From contig CAJXJG010000018.1 in NCBI GenBank assembly GCA_913054425.1, positions 1 to 16,265 of the forward strand: 16,265 bases of DNA, in the 5' to 3' direction. How positions within the stretch are numbered: the first letter of the stretch is position 1; each line of letters starts with the position of its first letter. The notes beneath the pieces were generated by a model. The model was not told the DNA's origin. It searched no databases and saw only the letters and a program-made list of their open reading frames with translations. Shown here one piece after another: positions 6,682 through 15,654 of the stretch. The translations under genes and the position numbers were made by a program. The stretch is from an uncultured Fidelibacterota bacterium (lineage in GTDB: Bacteria > Fidelibacterota > Marinisomatia > Marinisomatales > UBA8229).

Positions 6682-7830
6682 ATGAAAAAAACGTTATTAT
6701 ACATCCTTTTTGTTTCCCTTTCTTTCAGCCAGAACTATTCCCTGGATTTTGATGGGGAATCTGACTACGTCGAAGTCACTAATGAGTCTACCATGATAGC
6801 GAACGCTGACCAGATGACACTGAGCGGATGGGTATATCCACGAGGCCCAAATGCTGACTCATATACTCAGTTTGATGGTTTTTTTGGTTTTAGGAATAAT
6901 GAAGATGCTGATTTTTATCTGTTACAGCTCGGTAATTACAAAGTAGAAGGCCGGTTAAGAGTATCCGGCGGTGGGGAGTTTACTATAGTAACAGCCGAAA
7001 ATTCCATTATCTCAGAAACCTGGCATCACCTTGCCTTAACCTATGATGGCAGTAATATAATCTTGTATATAGATGGCATTGAAGCAGGATCAACGGGAGC
7101 ATATGGGCAGATCACCAATGAATTTTTACCCTTTAACATTGGCAGGCTGATATTTCAAACCACGAATTTTGACCTGGATGGCCAGGTGGATGAAGTGAGC
7201 CTCTGGAACCTTGCCTTGACAGAACAACAGGTACAGGATTATATGTACGCAGATTTGACCGGAGAAGAAGGGCTGGTTGGCTACTGGAAATTCAATGAGG
7301 GTTCCGGTTCAACCGCTTATGATTCAAGCGAAGAAGGTAACAATGGAGTGATCTATGGAGCTACCTGGAGTTCAGATGCACCCGGTCCGTCTACGGTAAC
7401 ATTAACTGTGAGTTATAATGAACGCTGGAACCTGGTGGGATTACCGGTTGAGGTTGATGATGCAGGCTATACTTCACTTTTTCCGGAGGCAATATCCGGT
7501 ACCCTGTATTCTTTTGAAGGGGAGTATCAGTCTGAGTATGAACTTGTTGTGGGGCATGGTTACTGGCTGCGGTTTCCAGAATCCGGTTCCAGTGATATTA
7601 CTGGCATTCCGATAAACGAGCTGACAATCTCACTTAATCAGGGCTGGAATATTATCTCAGGAATTACCACTGTTACGAATATTAACAGCATTCAGGACCC
7701 ATACGGGATAATAATCCCCGGTACATTCTGGAATTTTGATAACGGCTATGGAGAGACTGGAGAATTGATTCCAGGGACGGGTTATTGGGTTCGAGCCAGT
7801 ATTGCTGGAGAAATAACAATAAATCAATAA
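6682..7830 (+). CDS. Secreted LamG-domain protein lacking a sorting domain
   Basis: The start ATG 6682 is chosen because GGAG (6669-6672) is 9 bases upstream and it gives a clean signal peptide MKKTLLYILFVSLSFSQ; the in-frame ATG codons at 6667 and earlier would lengthen it. The product has 382 residues. Residues about 18-235 form a LamG/concanavalin-like jelly-roll: YSLDFDGESDYVEV, MTLSGWVYP, TWHHLALTYDG, ILYIDG, DGQVDEVSLWN, VGYWKFNEGSG. Such domains bind carbohydrate or protein ligands. The tandem WNLVGLP/GYWLR module follows (Trp249, Trp322) and the protein stops at once with EITINQ. It lacks the linker domain and T9SS tail found in its three neighbours, so it may be exported only to the periplasm, use a partner, or be a truncated gene. 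Confidence 0.86.
   Translation: MKKTLLYILFVSLSFSQNYSLDFDGESDYVEVTNESTMIANADQMTLSGWVYPRGPNADSYTQFDGFFGFRNNEDADFYLLQLGNYKVEGRLRVSGGGEFTIVTAENSIISETWHHLALTYDGSNIILYIDGIEAGSTGAYGQITNEFLPFNIGRLIFQTTNFDLDGQVDEVSLWNLALTEQQVQDYMYADLTGEEGLVGYWKFNEGSGSTAYDSSEEGNNGVIYGATWSSDAPGPSTVTLTVSYNERWNLVGLPVEVDDAGYTSLFPEAISGTLYSFEGEYQSEYELVVGHGYWLRFPESGSSDITGIPINELTISLNQGWNIISGITTVTNINSIQDPYGIIIPGTFWNFDNGYGETGELIPGTGYWVRASIAGEITINQ
7405..7827 (+). repeat. Tandem WNLVGLP/GYWLR module in the LamG protein
   Basis: Half-repeats begin WNLVGLP (Trp249) and WNIISGI (Trp322), again 73 residues apart, with GYWLRF and GYWVRA ends. Here the module is the C-terminus of the protein instead of an internal spacer. Confidence 0.83.
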
Positions 7831-7895
7831 TTTATAAGAGGACTGTAAAATCAGTTCTGTTAAGATAATCTGTTTTAGCGAGTAAGGAGTCAATT

Positions 7896-10800
7896 ATGAA
7901 ATATTTACTTTCAATATCCATTATTCTGTCAGTTTCCTTTGGTCAATGGCCTACCTCTCCGGACAACCCGTTGTGGTTAGGTGAGGGGGTGCAGGCACAG
8001 GTTCGTGCAACTTCAGATGGCGGGGCTTATGTAGCCTGGTTGAGTGATGGAAACTATCACGTCTACCTGCAGCGCCTGAATTCTGATGGTGAACCCCAGT
8101 GGAGTAGCGGCGGAATGGTTGTGAGTGATCAGCCTAATGCAACCTGGATCGCAGTGCATCATATGAACCTTGCTGTGGATGGGAACGACAATGCAATCAT
8201 ATCAACCCTGGATACACGCACCGGAATATGGCAAGTGTATGGGTATAAGGTTGCTCCCAATGGTTCCATGGCCTGGGGTTTAGATGGAATATTGCTTTCT
8301 GTTGCAGGGACAGATAACATTTCTCCCCGTTTGACGGTACTCTCTGATAACAGCGTAGCCGTAGCCTGGTGTCAGAATTATAATACGGTGCGTATCCAGA
8401 GGATTTCCGAAAGCGGCGAACTGCAATGGGGAGATGGTGGCATCCATATTGAAGACAGTACCGGTGACCTATTAAATCCCCTTCCCTTAACAGTAGACGG
8501 GACCAATATTCTCCTGCAGTGGAACCATCAGTCAGGTCCCTTTTGGGCACCTGACAGTAAATTGTACCTGCAGAAATATAACAGCTCTGGAATTGGACTC
8601 TGGGATTCACCGGTTGTAGCTGTAGGTCCAGTGGTGTTTCCCACGGGGAACTACTCCCAGGAGTCTGTTGGAGATCACGCGGGAGGAAGTTTCAGTGCGT
8701 GGACACAAATGGCAGGATCAAACCAGTCCGCTATTGCACAACGCATCAGCGGAACAGGTGAAATAGTCTGGGGAAACGCCGTGGATTTTTCCACCAATTC
8801 CAGTCATTTTCGTACTAATCCACGGACAGCCGTGGCTGAGGAAAATTCTGAGCTCATGGCAGCCTGGACTGAATCTAACGGCAGTCAATCCCAGCGCGGT
8901 GTATATGCCCAGAGACTTGATGAAAACGGTAATCGTCTTTGGGGTTCTTCCGGTGTTGCTGTGGTTTCATTAAACGGCAACTACGATTATCTGGATCTCT
9001 CTATTGCAGGACTTGGGGATGATATGATCGCAGTTTATATTGAACAAAGTATAAACATGACCGGCGATATCTATGCCTCTCGCCTTAATTCAAACGGCGA
9101 GTATGTCTGGTCTGAACAGACTGTAACCCTCACAACCTCTGAAAATTCAAAATCAGATATGTATACGAGCGAAGGACCGGGATGCACATTTATAGTATGG
9201 ACTGAAAATGGTTCGGTTTATGCCCATAGTCTCTTGGCAGATGGCACTCTCGGCCCTCCCAACAGCGGAGAGCCGCCTGAGCCGGTTACGTTTGAGATCA
9301 TTTCTGTTCCTCAAATGTTATATCCATTGGGAATGAACAGCGATGGGACAAAGATCGTTGGCACAAATTCAGGAGGTCAGGCTCTACTATGGACAGAAGA
9401 AGATGGGATACAATATCTTGGAGCAGGTGAAGCCTGGGGGATATCTGAAAACGGAAAGATAATTGGTGAGATCGTTAACACTCAAGGAAATACAGAAGCA
9501 GCGCTTTGGGAAAATGATAATTGGACCTTTCTCGGTAATGTTGAAGGGGGTGGACCCTGTGACGCATTTTTAAGTTCCGGATTGGGAATATCTTCTGATG
9601 GTTCAAAAGCCGTGGGAATGGGCTGGATCAGTTGTTCTACCGAAGCATTTTATTGGACCGCCTCCACAGGAATTGTGGGCCTAGGTCAGTATGGCGGCAA
9701 CAGCGAAAAGGCCCAGGCAGTATCAGGTAATGGAAATATTATTGGAGGATGGAACCAAAACAATTCCGGAACACGACGTTCGTGCATATGGGATACGCAA
9801 GGTAATATTACGTTCATTGGTTCACCTGCAGGTTCAGAAACTGGAGAAGTAACAGCTATCACTAATGACGGTTCAATTGTGATCGGTTTTGGAAGCGGTA
9901 CCGGTGGGAATCATACTGAAGGGTATATCTGGACGGAAGAAGATGGAATGAGCGGGCTTGGAGTACCGCCTAACTCTGCCATGTTTAATAGAAGCCAGGC
10001 TCTTGATATGTCTGAAAACAATATTGTTATCGGACAGTACCTCTATCAGGGCATGACACAGTATAAAGCCTGTATTTATACCGAAGAAACTGGTGAATTC
10101 GTGAACCTCCAGGACTATCTCGTTGAACTGGGAATGACAGGATTGGATGATTGGGATTTAATGAGAGGACTTACAATTTCTGACGATGGAACCGTCATGG
10201 CCGGCATGGGCAACGGTCCCGATGGTTTTGGCGGTTGGATTATCAGGGTAATTGAAGAATCTCCTGCGGAAATTGAAGTTAGCGTGGATCACCTGACAGG
10301 TTGGAATATTGTTGGAATTCCAGTGGATACAGAGCCTATTAATTATTTATCAGTCTATCCTGACGCCGTTGATGGTACATTTTATGGATTTGATGGTGCT
10401 TACTTTCCAGCGGAAAACCTTGTGAATGGTGATGGCTTCTGGTTACGATTTGATGAAGAAGGTACAAACATGGTATCTGGCCTACCATTAGAAAGTATTG
10501 TCATTCTCATTACTGAAGGATGGAACCTTATTTCCGGGATCTCTTTCCCCGTTGATGTGAACGTAATTGCTGATGATGACGGACTTATTGTTTCAGGAAC
10601 GATTTACGGGTTTGATTCTGGTTACATTAGTGCTGAGTTTATCGAACCAGGATATGGTTACTGGCTCAGAAGCTTTGGGGAAGGGAGAATTACTTTGTCT
10701 GCTTCTGCTCCGATGGCAAAGGTTCGCACATTTCAGACTCTGGAACAATCAAACACACTGAAGATCAATGGACAAACGCTTTTCTTTGGTAATGAAATTC

Positions 10801-11396
10801 TAACCGAAAACTCCTTAAGTTACACTTTACCTCCAAAACCTCCAGCAGGGGCTTTTGATGCCCGTTTTAATGGAGATATGAAATATGCTGTGGAATCTGG
10901 TGAGATAGAAGTGATGAATACATCTGCTAATCTTACCATTAGCTATGATATTGTAACAGAAGCTGGTGGACATATGAGCTGGGTACTGACCTCTGAAGGT
11001 GGTAAAGGGGAATACCTTCTTGAAGGTGCAGGTGAGATAACGGTACCTACAGCAAACAGGTTCACCTTGGAGAAAAAGGCAGTTATACCGATAGAATACA
11101 CACTTCACCAAAACTACCCAAATCCCTTCAATCCAATAACTTTTCTTCGCTACGACCTTCCAAAGCAGGAGCAGGTTACATTGACTGTATACGATTTAAT
11201 AGGCAGAGAAGTAACCCAGCTGGTAAACACTACCCAGGAAGCAGGCTTCAAGTCAGTTCAGTGGAATGCCACAGACATGCATGGCAAGCCGGTGAGTGCA
11301 GGTGTATACTTTTACCAGATTCGTACCCGCCTAAAAGACGACGGCGGGATTACAGGAGAATTTGTCCAAACCAGAAAAATGGTGTTGTTGAAGTGA
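7896..11396 (+). CDS. Large T9SS-exported protein with propeller-like and HAF-type repeats
   Basis: The 1166-residue protein starts at an ATG with AAGGAG 6 bases upstream and has a signal peptide ending SVSFGQ. Residues about 30-460 hold repeated strands of the form VYLQRLNSDGEPQW and VYAQRLDENGNRLW, suggesting a beta-propeller-like fold. Residues about 467-785 hold repeats of the HAF type, with units such as SSDGSKAVGMG...AFYWT...GLG and TNDGSIVIGFG...GYIWTEEDG. The tandem WNIVGIP/GYWLR module follows (Trp803, Trp876), then the LPPKPPAGAFDARF linker domain without the cysteines seen in the esterase and monooxygenase, then a T9SS type A tail (YPNPFNPITF ... KMVLLK, TGA). No catalytic motif is visible; a surface structural or adhesive role is likely but unproven. 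The stop overlaps the next gene's GTG. Confidence 0.85.
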   Translation: MKYLLSISIILSVSFGQWPTSPDNPLWLGEGVQAQVRATSDGGAYVAWLSDGNYHVYLQRLNSDGEPQWSSGGMVVSDQPNATWIAVHHMNLAVDGNDNAIISTLDTRTGIWQVYGYKVAPNGSMAWGLDGILLSVAGTDNISPRLTVLSDNSVAVAWCQNYNTVRIQRISESGELQWGDGGIHIEDSTGDLLNPLPLTVDGTNILLQWNHQSGPFWAPDSKLYLQKYNSSGIGLWDSPVVAVGPVVFPTGNYSQESVGDHAGGSFSAWTQMAGSNQSAIAQRISGTGEIVWGNAVDFSTNSSHFRTNPRTAVAEENSELMAAWTESNGSQSQRGVYAQRLDENGNRLWGSSGVAVVSLNGNYDYLDLSIAGLGDDMIAVYIEQSINMTGDIYASRLNSNGEYVWSEQTVTLTTSENSKSDMYTSEGPGCTFIVWTENGSVYAHSLLADGTLGPPNSGEPPEPVTFEIISVPQMLYPLGMNSDGTKIVGTNSGGQALLWTEEDGIQYLGAGEAWGISENGKIIGEIVNTQGNTEAALWENDNWTFLGNVEGGGPCDAFLSSGLGISSDGSKAVGMGWISCSTEAFYWTASTGIVGLGQYGGNSEKAQAVSGNGNIIGGWNQNNSGTRRSCIWDTQGNITFIGSPAGSETGEVTAITNDGSIVIGFGSGTGGNHTEGYIWTEEDGMSGLGVPPNSAMFNRSQALDMSENNIVIGQYLYQGMTQYKACIYTEETGEFVNLQDYLVELGMTGLDDWDLMRGLTISDDGTVMAGMGNGPDGFGGWIIRVIEESPAEIEVSVDHLTGWNIVGIPVDTEPINYLSVYPDAVDGTFYGFDGAYFPAENLVNGDGFWLRFDEEGTNMVSGLPLESIVILITEGWNLISGISFPVDVNVIADDDGLIVSGTIYGFDSGYISAEFIEPGYGYWLRSFGEGRITLSASAPMAKVRTFQTLEQSNTLKINGQTLFFGNEILTENSLSYTLPPKPPAGAFDARFNGDMKYAVESGEIEVMNTSANLTISYDIVTEAGGHMSWVLTSEGGKGEYLLEGAGEITVPTANRFTLEKKAVIPIEYTLHQNYPNPFNPITFLRYDLPKQEQVTLTVYDLIGREVTQLVNTTQEAGFKSVQWNATDMHGKPVSAGVYFYQIRTRLKDDGGITGEFVQTRKMVLLK
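10290..10700 (+). repeat. Tandem WNIVGIP/GYWLR module in the propeller protein
   Basis: Half-repeats begin WNIVGIP (Trp803) and WNLISGI (Trp876), 73 residues apart. They contain FYGFDGAY and IYGFDSGY, with GFWLRF and GYWLRS ends. Confidence 0.83.
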
Positions 11397-11770
11397 CCCG
11401 TACCTCCAGATGTGGGCTGAGAACTTTATGGATCGCAATTTTTATTCTTTTCGCTTCAATCAGGGCAAATGACTTACCCAACGATAGTACAACCGTTCAG
11501 GATTCCTGGTTTGGTTTTGATAAACTTCAGCATGTATCTTTCAGTTTTTTATTGGTGCTGGGAGTTCAATATATTGTTGTGAATAAACACAGCATTGAAG
11601 AGAATGATGCCCTGCGGATATCTTTTTCAAGCGCTGCTTCACTTGGCCTGCTAAAAGAATTTTATGATCGAAAAAGGCCTGGAGGACATTTTTGTAAAAA
11701 GGATTTAATTGCGGATGCTCTTGGTTTGGGTTTGGCTACTGCTATAGTGCTTTCAAATCCAGGGCAGTGA
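11393..11770 (+). CDS. YfiM-like (DUF2279-type) small exported or membrane protein
   Basis: I place the start at GTG 11393, overlapping the previous stop as GTGA, which gives 125 residues. This start makes a sensible export signal: basic TRTSRCGLR, hydrophobic LWIAIFILFASIRA, then the mature protein. An upstream GTG or ATG would lie deep inside the T9SS gene. The mature part has the features I associate with YfiM-like proteins: FGFDKLQHVSFSF, a second hydrophobic stretch, SAASLGLLKEFYDRKRPG, and KKDLIADALGLGLA. The conserved DK..H, KE..D and DL..D residues are present, but the biochemical function of the family is not established to my knowledge. There is no separate Shine-Dalgarno, so translation is probably coupled to the upstream gene. 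Confidence 0.72.
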   Translation: MTRTSRCGLRTLWIAIFILFASIRANDLPNDSTTVQDSWFGFDKLQHVSFSFLLVLGVQYIVVNKHSIEENDALRISFSSAASLGLLKEFYDRKRPGGHFCKKDLIADALGLGLATAIVLSNPGQ

Positions 11771-11873
11771 TTTTTTATAATTTGTAAATAATTTACGGAA
11801 CTTTTTGCTCTTTAATTTGTATTGACCTAATTTCGCCCCCGAAAATTTCTAATTTTAAAAAGGATTTTATAAG

Positions 11874-12818
11874 ATGATAAAAGTCAGTGATCTGTCAAAA
11901 AACTATGGATCGGTGAAGGCTGTCAAATCCATCAATTTTGAAATTAATGATGGAGAGATCGTTGGTTTTCTCGGAGAAAACGGCGCCGGAAAATCTACTA
12001 CGCTGAAAGTCATTACAGGATTTTTAGCGCCCACTTCCGGTAACGTTTTTGTGAATGATCTGAATGTCCTTGAGGACGAACATGAAATACAAAAGCAGAT
12101 TGGATATCTACCTGAATTGAACCCACTTTATACCGATATGAATGTGTACGATTATCTCCAGTTTATTGCTTCAATTCGGGGGATTAAAGGAAACAAATTC
12201 AGTTCAGCCTTTTCCAGGGTAGTTGAAGAATCCGGATTAAAAGGCATTATTCACAAGCAAATCGGAGCCTGTTCCAAGGGATTTAAACAGCGCGTGGGTC
12301 TGGCGGCGGCTATGATCCATGATCCCAAGATACTGATCCTGGACGAGCCGGTATCCGGTCTTGATCCGAACCAGATTGTAGAAATTCGTGGACTCATTAA
12401 ACGCCTTGGCAGGGAAAAACTGGTGGTTATTTCCAGTCACATTTTACAGGAGATCCAGGCAACTGTTGACCGGATTATCATTATTCATAAAGGAGAAATT
12501 ATTGCTGACGGAACAAGCGATGAGTTGATTTCCGGCGCCCAGGGGAATACCCAAATGACTTTGGAATTGATGAACGCTAATAAGGATTCAATCCAGGAAA
12601 TGAAAGCAGTTGTTCCAAGCATAAATTTAGGCCGGATTTCTGAAAATAAGGGAACCACAACAGTTCAACTAGAGTACCCGACAAAAAGCGATCCGCGCAA
12701 GGATATTTTTGCTTATGCTGTTAGTAAGGACTGGGTTATTCTGGAAATGACACCAGCAAAAACAAACCTGGAAGATATTTTTCGTAAATTAACTGTGACG
12801 GAGCCTGCCAATGCATAA
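11874..12818 (+). CDS. gldA: ABC transporter ATP-binding protein, GldA-like
   Basis: The 314-residue protein is the ATPase of an ABC-2 type exporter. Walker A is GENGAGKS (residues 34-41), the signature is CSKGFKQR (around 132-139, the variant typical of this subfamily rather than LSGGQ), Walker B is ILILDEP followed by the D-loop SGLDP, and the switch histidine is in VVISSHI. A C-terminal extension of about 90 residues is usual in GldA/NatA-like proteins. AAAAAGGA lies 9 bases before the ATG. It overlaps the next gene by 8 bases. With the next two genes it matches the GldAFG complex, required for gliding in Flavobacterium but found widely in non-gliding bacteria; motility should not be assumed. 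Confidence 0.88.
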   Translation: MIKVSDLSKNYGSVKAVKSINFEINDGEIVGFLGENGAGKSTTLKVITGFLAPTSGNVFVNDLNVLEDEHEIQKQIGYLPELNPLYTDMNVYDYLQFIASIRGIKGNKFSSAFSRVVEESGLKGIIHKQIGACSKGFKQRVGLAAAMIHDPKILILDEPVSGLDPNQIVEIRGLIKRLGREKLVVISSHILQEIQATVDRIIIIHKGEIIADGTSDELISGAQGNTQMTLELMNANKDSIQEMKAVVPSINLGRISENKGTTTVQLEYPTKSDPRKDIFAYAVSKDWVILEMTPAKTNLEDIFRKLTVTEPANA

Positions 12819-13524
12819 TGTAAGGACGATATACCTCAAAGAACTCCGCTCGTTTTTCTACAGCCCCATGGCCTATATCTTCCTGGTGGTGTTCGCCCTG
12901 GTAAATGGATATTTTTTCACCAATACCTTTTTTCTCATAAACCAATCCGATATGCGGGCTTTGTTTAACATTACACCGCTCATTTTTCTCTTTTTCATAC
13001 CTGCGATCTCAATGAGTTTAATTGCCAGGGAACGGAACCTGGGAACCATGGAGATAATCAGCACTCTTCCATTGAAAAACCATGAGTTTGTCTTAGGAAA
13101 ATACCTTGCAGTTGTGAGTTTGATTTTAATTGGATTGCTTGTAACCTTCGTTCATTTTTTCACTTTGATAAACGTCGGAACCAATGTTGATTACGGGGCA
13201 GCATTCTGTGGATACTTTGGATTGGCGTTGGTTGGCGCGCTCTATGCCTCCGCCGGAACATTTGCCAGCAGCTTAACAGATAATCAGGTGGTCTCATTTA
13301 TCATTGCTGTGTTTATAGTTATCGTATTCTTTTTAATGGACAAACTATTGATTTTTGTTCCTTCCGGAATGGCCGGGTTGGTCCAATTTCTTAGCGTGGA
13401 TTATCATTTAACCAGCATTTCCCGGGGAGTGATTGATACCCGGAATCTTATTTATTTTGGGTCAGTCATTGGATTCTTTCTGTTCCTCACCATCCAGATT
13501 TTGGAGGTCCGGAAATGGAAATAA
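12811..13524 (+). CDS. gldF: ABC-2 type permease, GldF-like
   Basis: The 237-residue integral membrane protein has about six hydrophobic segments. The N-terminus, with YLKELRSFFYSPMAYIF and then LIARERNLGTMEIISTLPL, is typical of GldF/ABC-2 permeases, where the conserved E-R-x-x-GTxE segment follows the second helix. It forms the channel for the GldA-like ATPase. GGAG is 7 bases before the ATG, inside the end of gldA, and the gene overlaps gldG by 10 bases, so the three are surely one operon. The transported substrate is unknown for this family. Confidence 0.87.
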   Translation: MHNVRTIYLKELRSFFYSPMAYIFLVVFALVNGYFFTNTFFLINQSDMRALFNITPLIFLFFIPAISMSLIARERNLGTMEIISTLPLKNHEFVLGKYLAVVSLILIGLLVTFVHFFTLINVGTNVDYGAAFCGYFGLALVGALYASAGTFASSLTDNQVVSFIIAVFIVIVFFLMDKLLIFVPSGMAGLVQFLSVDYHLTSISRGVIDTRNLIYFGSVIGFFLFLTIQILEVRKWK

Positions 13525-15044
13525 AACAAAAATTTGAATGGAAAAAATCCCTGGTCGGACCTGCCGGTGTCGTCCTGGTTATTCTGATTATTTTAAATCT
13601 GATATCCCGTAACTGGTTCGGACGCATTGACTTCACGAAAGAAAAAATGTATACCCTTTCGGAATCCAGCAGATCCGTAGTTGAAAAGATAGAAGACCTG
13701 ATGACGATGAAGGTCTATTTCTCCGGAAACCTGCCTGGCCAGTATGGTAACAACCGGCGATTCCTGCAGGATATATTGGAAGAATATGCGGCCTTTTCAA
13801 GAGGGAATATTCGGTTTCAGTTTTACAAACCCGGTGATAATGAAGAATTGGAACAGGAAGCTCAACAGGCGGGCATTCAGCCGGTGCAGCTCCAGGTTAT
13901 TGAAAATGATAAAATGGAGATAAAACGGGTGTTCATGGGGCTGGCAATAAATTATCAGGATGAGAAAGAAGTTATTCCTGTTATCCAGACAACAACCGGG
14001 CTGGAATATGAAATTACTACAAAAATAAAACGGTTGGTTGATACGAATAAACCAGTATTAGCTATAGCAAAAACCAAAGGTCAGGTAATTGAAAACCGGA
14101 TAATTTCCTCCTTACTGCAGCAGCGTTACACAGTCAGGAATGTAGATTTACAGAACAGTATTGAGGACAATATTGAATTGATTCTCGTAAATGGTGTGGA
14201 AGACTCCCTGCAGGAAAACGAACGGAAGAATCTTGAAACCTTCCTGAATCAAGGTGGAAATATATTTTTAGCTCAATCGCGAATAAAATCCGATCTTCAA
14301 TCTCAGCAGGCCAGTGTAATTTCATCCAACATTTTTGAAGTTGCGGCATCTTATGGATTAGATCTTCAAACAAATCTCGTATTAGATAAGATCTGTGGGC
14401 GGGTGAACGTTCAGCAGAACATGGGATTTATCAGGATGAATGTCCCCATGGCTTATCCGCTCCTCCCAATTGTGAGAGATTTTAATAAGGATGAAGTCTT
14501 GGTGAGCGGGTTGGAGCAGGTTCAATTATTTTTTGCCAGTGAGATCCGTACCGATTCCATTCCGCAGGATGGTTCAGTCAACGTTTCACCATTGATGTAT
14601 AGTTCCAATAGGTCTTCCCTGATGAGCGGGTATTTTAACCTGCATCCCGATCCGAAGACAAATCCGGCCATGGTGAATTTGAATCAGCCTAAAAAATTAT
14701 TGGCTGCCCGGTCGGAACGCAGTTCCCCTGAATCTGGATTCTTGAGTCAAATGATCCTGGTCAGTGATTCACGCTTTCTTGCGGATGACGGAGGCGGAGC
14801 ATCACCAGAAAATCACATTTTTGTGATGAATGCCGTGGATTTTTTGCTTGGTGATAAGGAATTAATTGCCCTCCGGTCACGTGAAATCACAAACCGCCCC
14901 TTAGCGGAAATTGAAGACAGCGCAAAAGCCTGGTGGAAATGGTTTAATATGGTTTTACCAACTCTTTTAGTCGTTGGTTTTGGAATTTTTCGTTTGAAAA
15001 GAAGTCAAGCAAGATCGAAAATGCTTGAGGAATTTTATGGCTAA
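13515..15044 (+). CDS. gldG: GldG-like ABC transporter auxiliary protein
   Basis: The 509-residue protein has one N-terminal membrane helix (VGPAGVVLVILIILNLI), a large extracytoplasmic region and one C-terminal helix (WFNMVLPTLLVVGFGIFRL) with a basic tail: the GldG/ABC-transporter-auxiliary topology. Family landmarks are FTKEKMYTLSESSRSVVEKI, the TMKVYFSGNLPGQY strand, GLEYEITTKIKRL, and a Rossmann-like DUF region around LILVNGVED...GGNIFLAQSR. It has a strong GGAGG 7 bases before the ATG, within gldF. The usual role is as periplasmic partner of the GldA/GldF-type exporter. Confidence 0.86.
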   Translation: MEIKQKFEWKKSLVGPAGVVLVILIILNLISRNWFGRIDFTKEKMYTLSESSRSVVEKIEDLMTMKVYFSGNLPGQYGNNRRFLQDILEEYAAFSRGNIRFQFYKPGDNEELEQEAQQAGIQPVQLQVIENDKMEIKRVFMGLAINYQDEKEVIPVIQTTTGLEYEITTKIKRLVDTNKPVLAIAKTKGQVIENRIISSLLQQRYTVRNVDLQNSIEDNIELILVNGVEDSLQENERKNLETFLNQGGNIFLAQSRIKSDLQSQQASVISSNIFEVAASYGLDLQTNLVLDKICGRVNVQQNMGFIRMNVPMAYPLLPIVRDFNKDEVLVSGLEQVQLFFASEIRTDSIPQDGSVNVSPLMYSSNRSSLMSGYFNLHPDPKTNPAMVNLNQPKKLLAARSERSSPESGFLSQMILVSDSRFLADDGGGASPENHIFVMNAVDFLLGDKELIALRSREITNRPLAEIEDSAKAWWKWFNMVLPTLLVVGFGIFRLKRSQARSKMLEEFYG

Positions 15045-15654
15045 GCAAACCCGTATTGCAGTCATTATCCTTGCGGCAGTATTAGTTCTGTTCGTCATAA
15101 ACCGTCAATCCCAAAAAAAATATACGGTTCAAACAAAAACTGTCGTATCCGCGGAAAAAGAAAATATTCACCGGTTTGTAATTCAAAAAGATGATAAGGA
15201 AATTGAATTAGTTCGCAGTGACACAAACTGGGTAATTACCGGGCACGATACACTTTCAGTTAAATCTTCCAGTTTGGAAAGTTTCTTTGACAGTATTCTT
15301 CAGTTAAGCAGGGAATTAGACCCCATATCAAAAAATCCTGCCAATTGGAGTAAATATTCCGTAGATGATTCTACCGGGACGCATTTATTTCTTTATGATT
15401 CAGGAGATAAGGAATTGAGTCATTTAGTGCTTGGGCGAACGAAAACGAATTTTGGGAAAAACACAATTCGTATGGAAGAAAACCCTCAGGTGTATTTAAC
15501 TGATAAGAATATTTTATTCCGTTTACAAACCCGTCCGACGTATTGGGGAGAAAAACCAAAACCGATTGAAACTGAACCGGATACATCTAATCCTGCAATT
15601 CCTACCATACCACTGAGCATTCCAACCGCAGGTGTGGATACGACTCAAAATTAG
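15037..15654 (+). CDS. DUF4340-type membrane-anchored protein
   Basis: The start is ATG 15037 (GAGGA 6-7 bases upstream) rather than the TTG at 15025; it gives 205 residues and overlaps gldG by 8 bases. Residues 1-25 are a membrane anchor (AKQTRIAVIILAAVLVLFVI). The rest is extracytoplasmic and beta-rich: FVIQKDDKEIELVRSDTNWVI, SLESFFDSILQL, LVLGRTKTNFGKNTIRMEENPQVYLTDKNI, which is the DUF4340 pattern. The tail is rich in Pro and Thr (PKPIETEPDTSNPAIPTIPL). DUF4340 genes commonly follow gldG-like genes, so it is probably a fourth component of the transporter. Its molecular role is unknown. Confidence 0.8.
   Translation: MAKQTRIAVIILAAVLVLFVINRQSQKKYTVQTKTVVSAEKENIHRFVIQKDDKEIELVRSDTNWVITGHDTLSVKSSSLESFFDSILQLSRELDPISKNPANWSKYSVDDSTGTHLFLYDSGDKELSHLVLGRTKTNFGKNTIRMEENPQVYLTDKNILFRLQTRPTYWGEKPKPIETEPDTSNPAIPTIPLSIPTAGVDTTQN

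Noticed and set aside
8197..8610. Minus-strand 137-residue open frame
   Set aside because: It lies wholly within the repeat region of the large T9SS gene, has no recognisable domain and no Shine-Dalgarno, and is a shadow frame.
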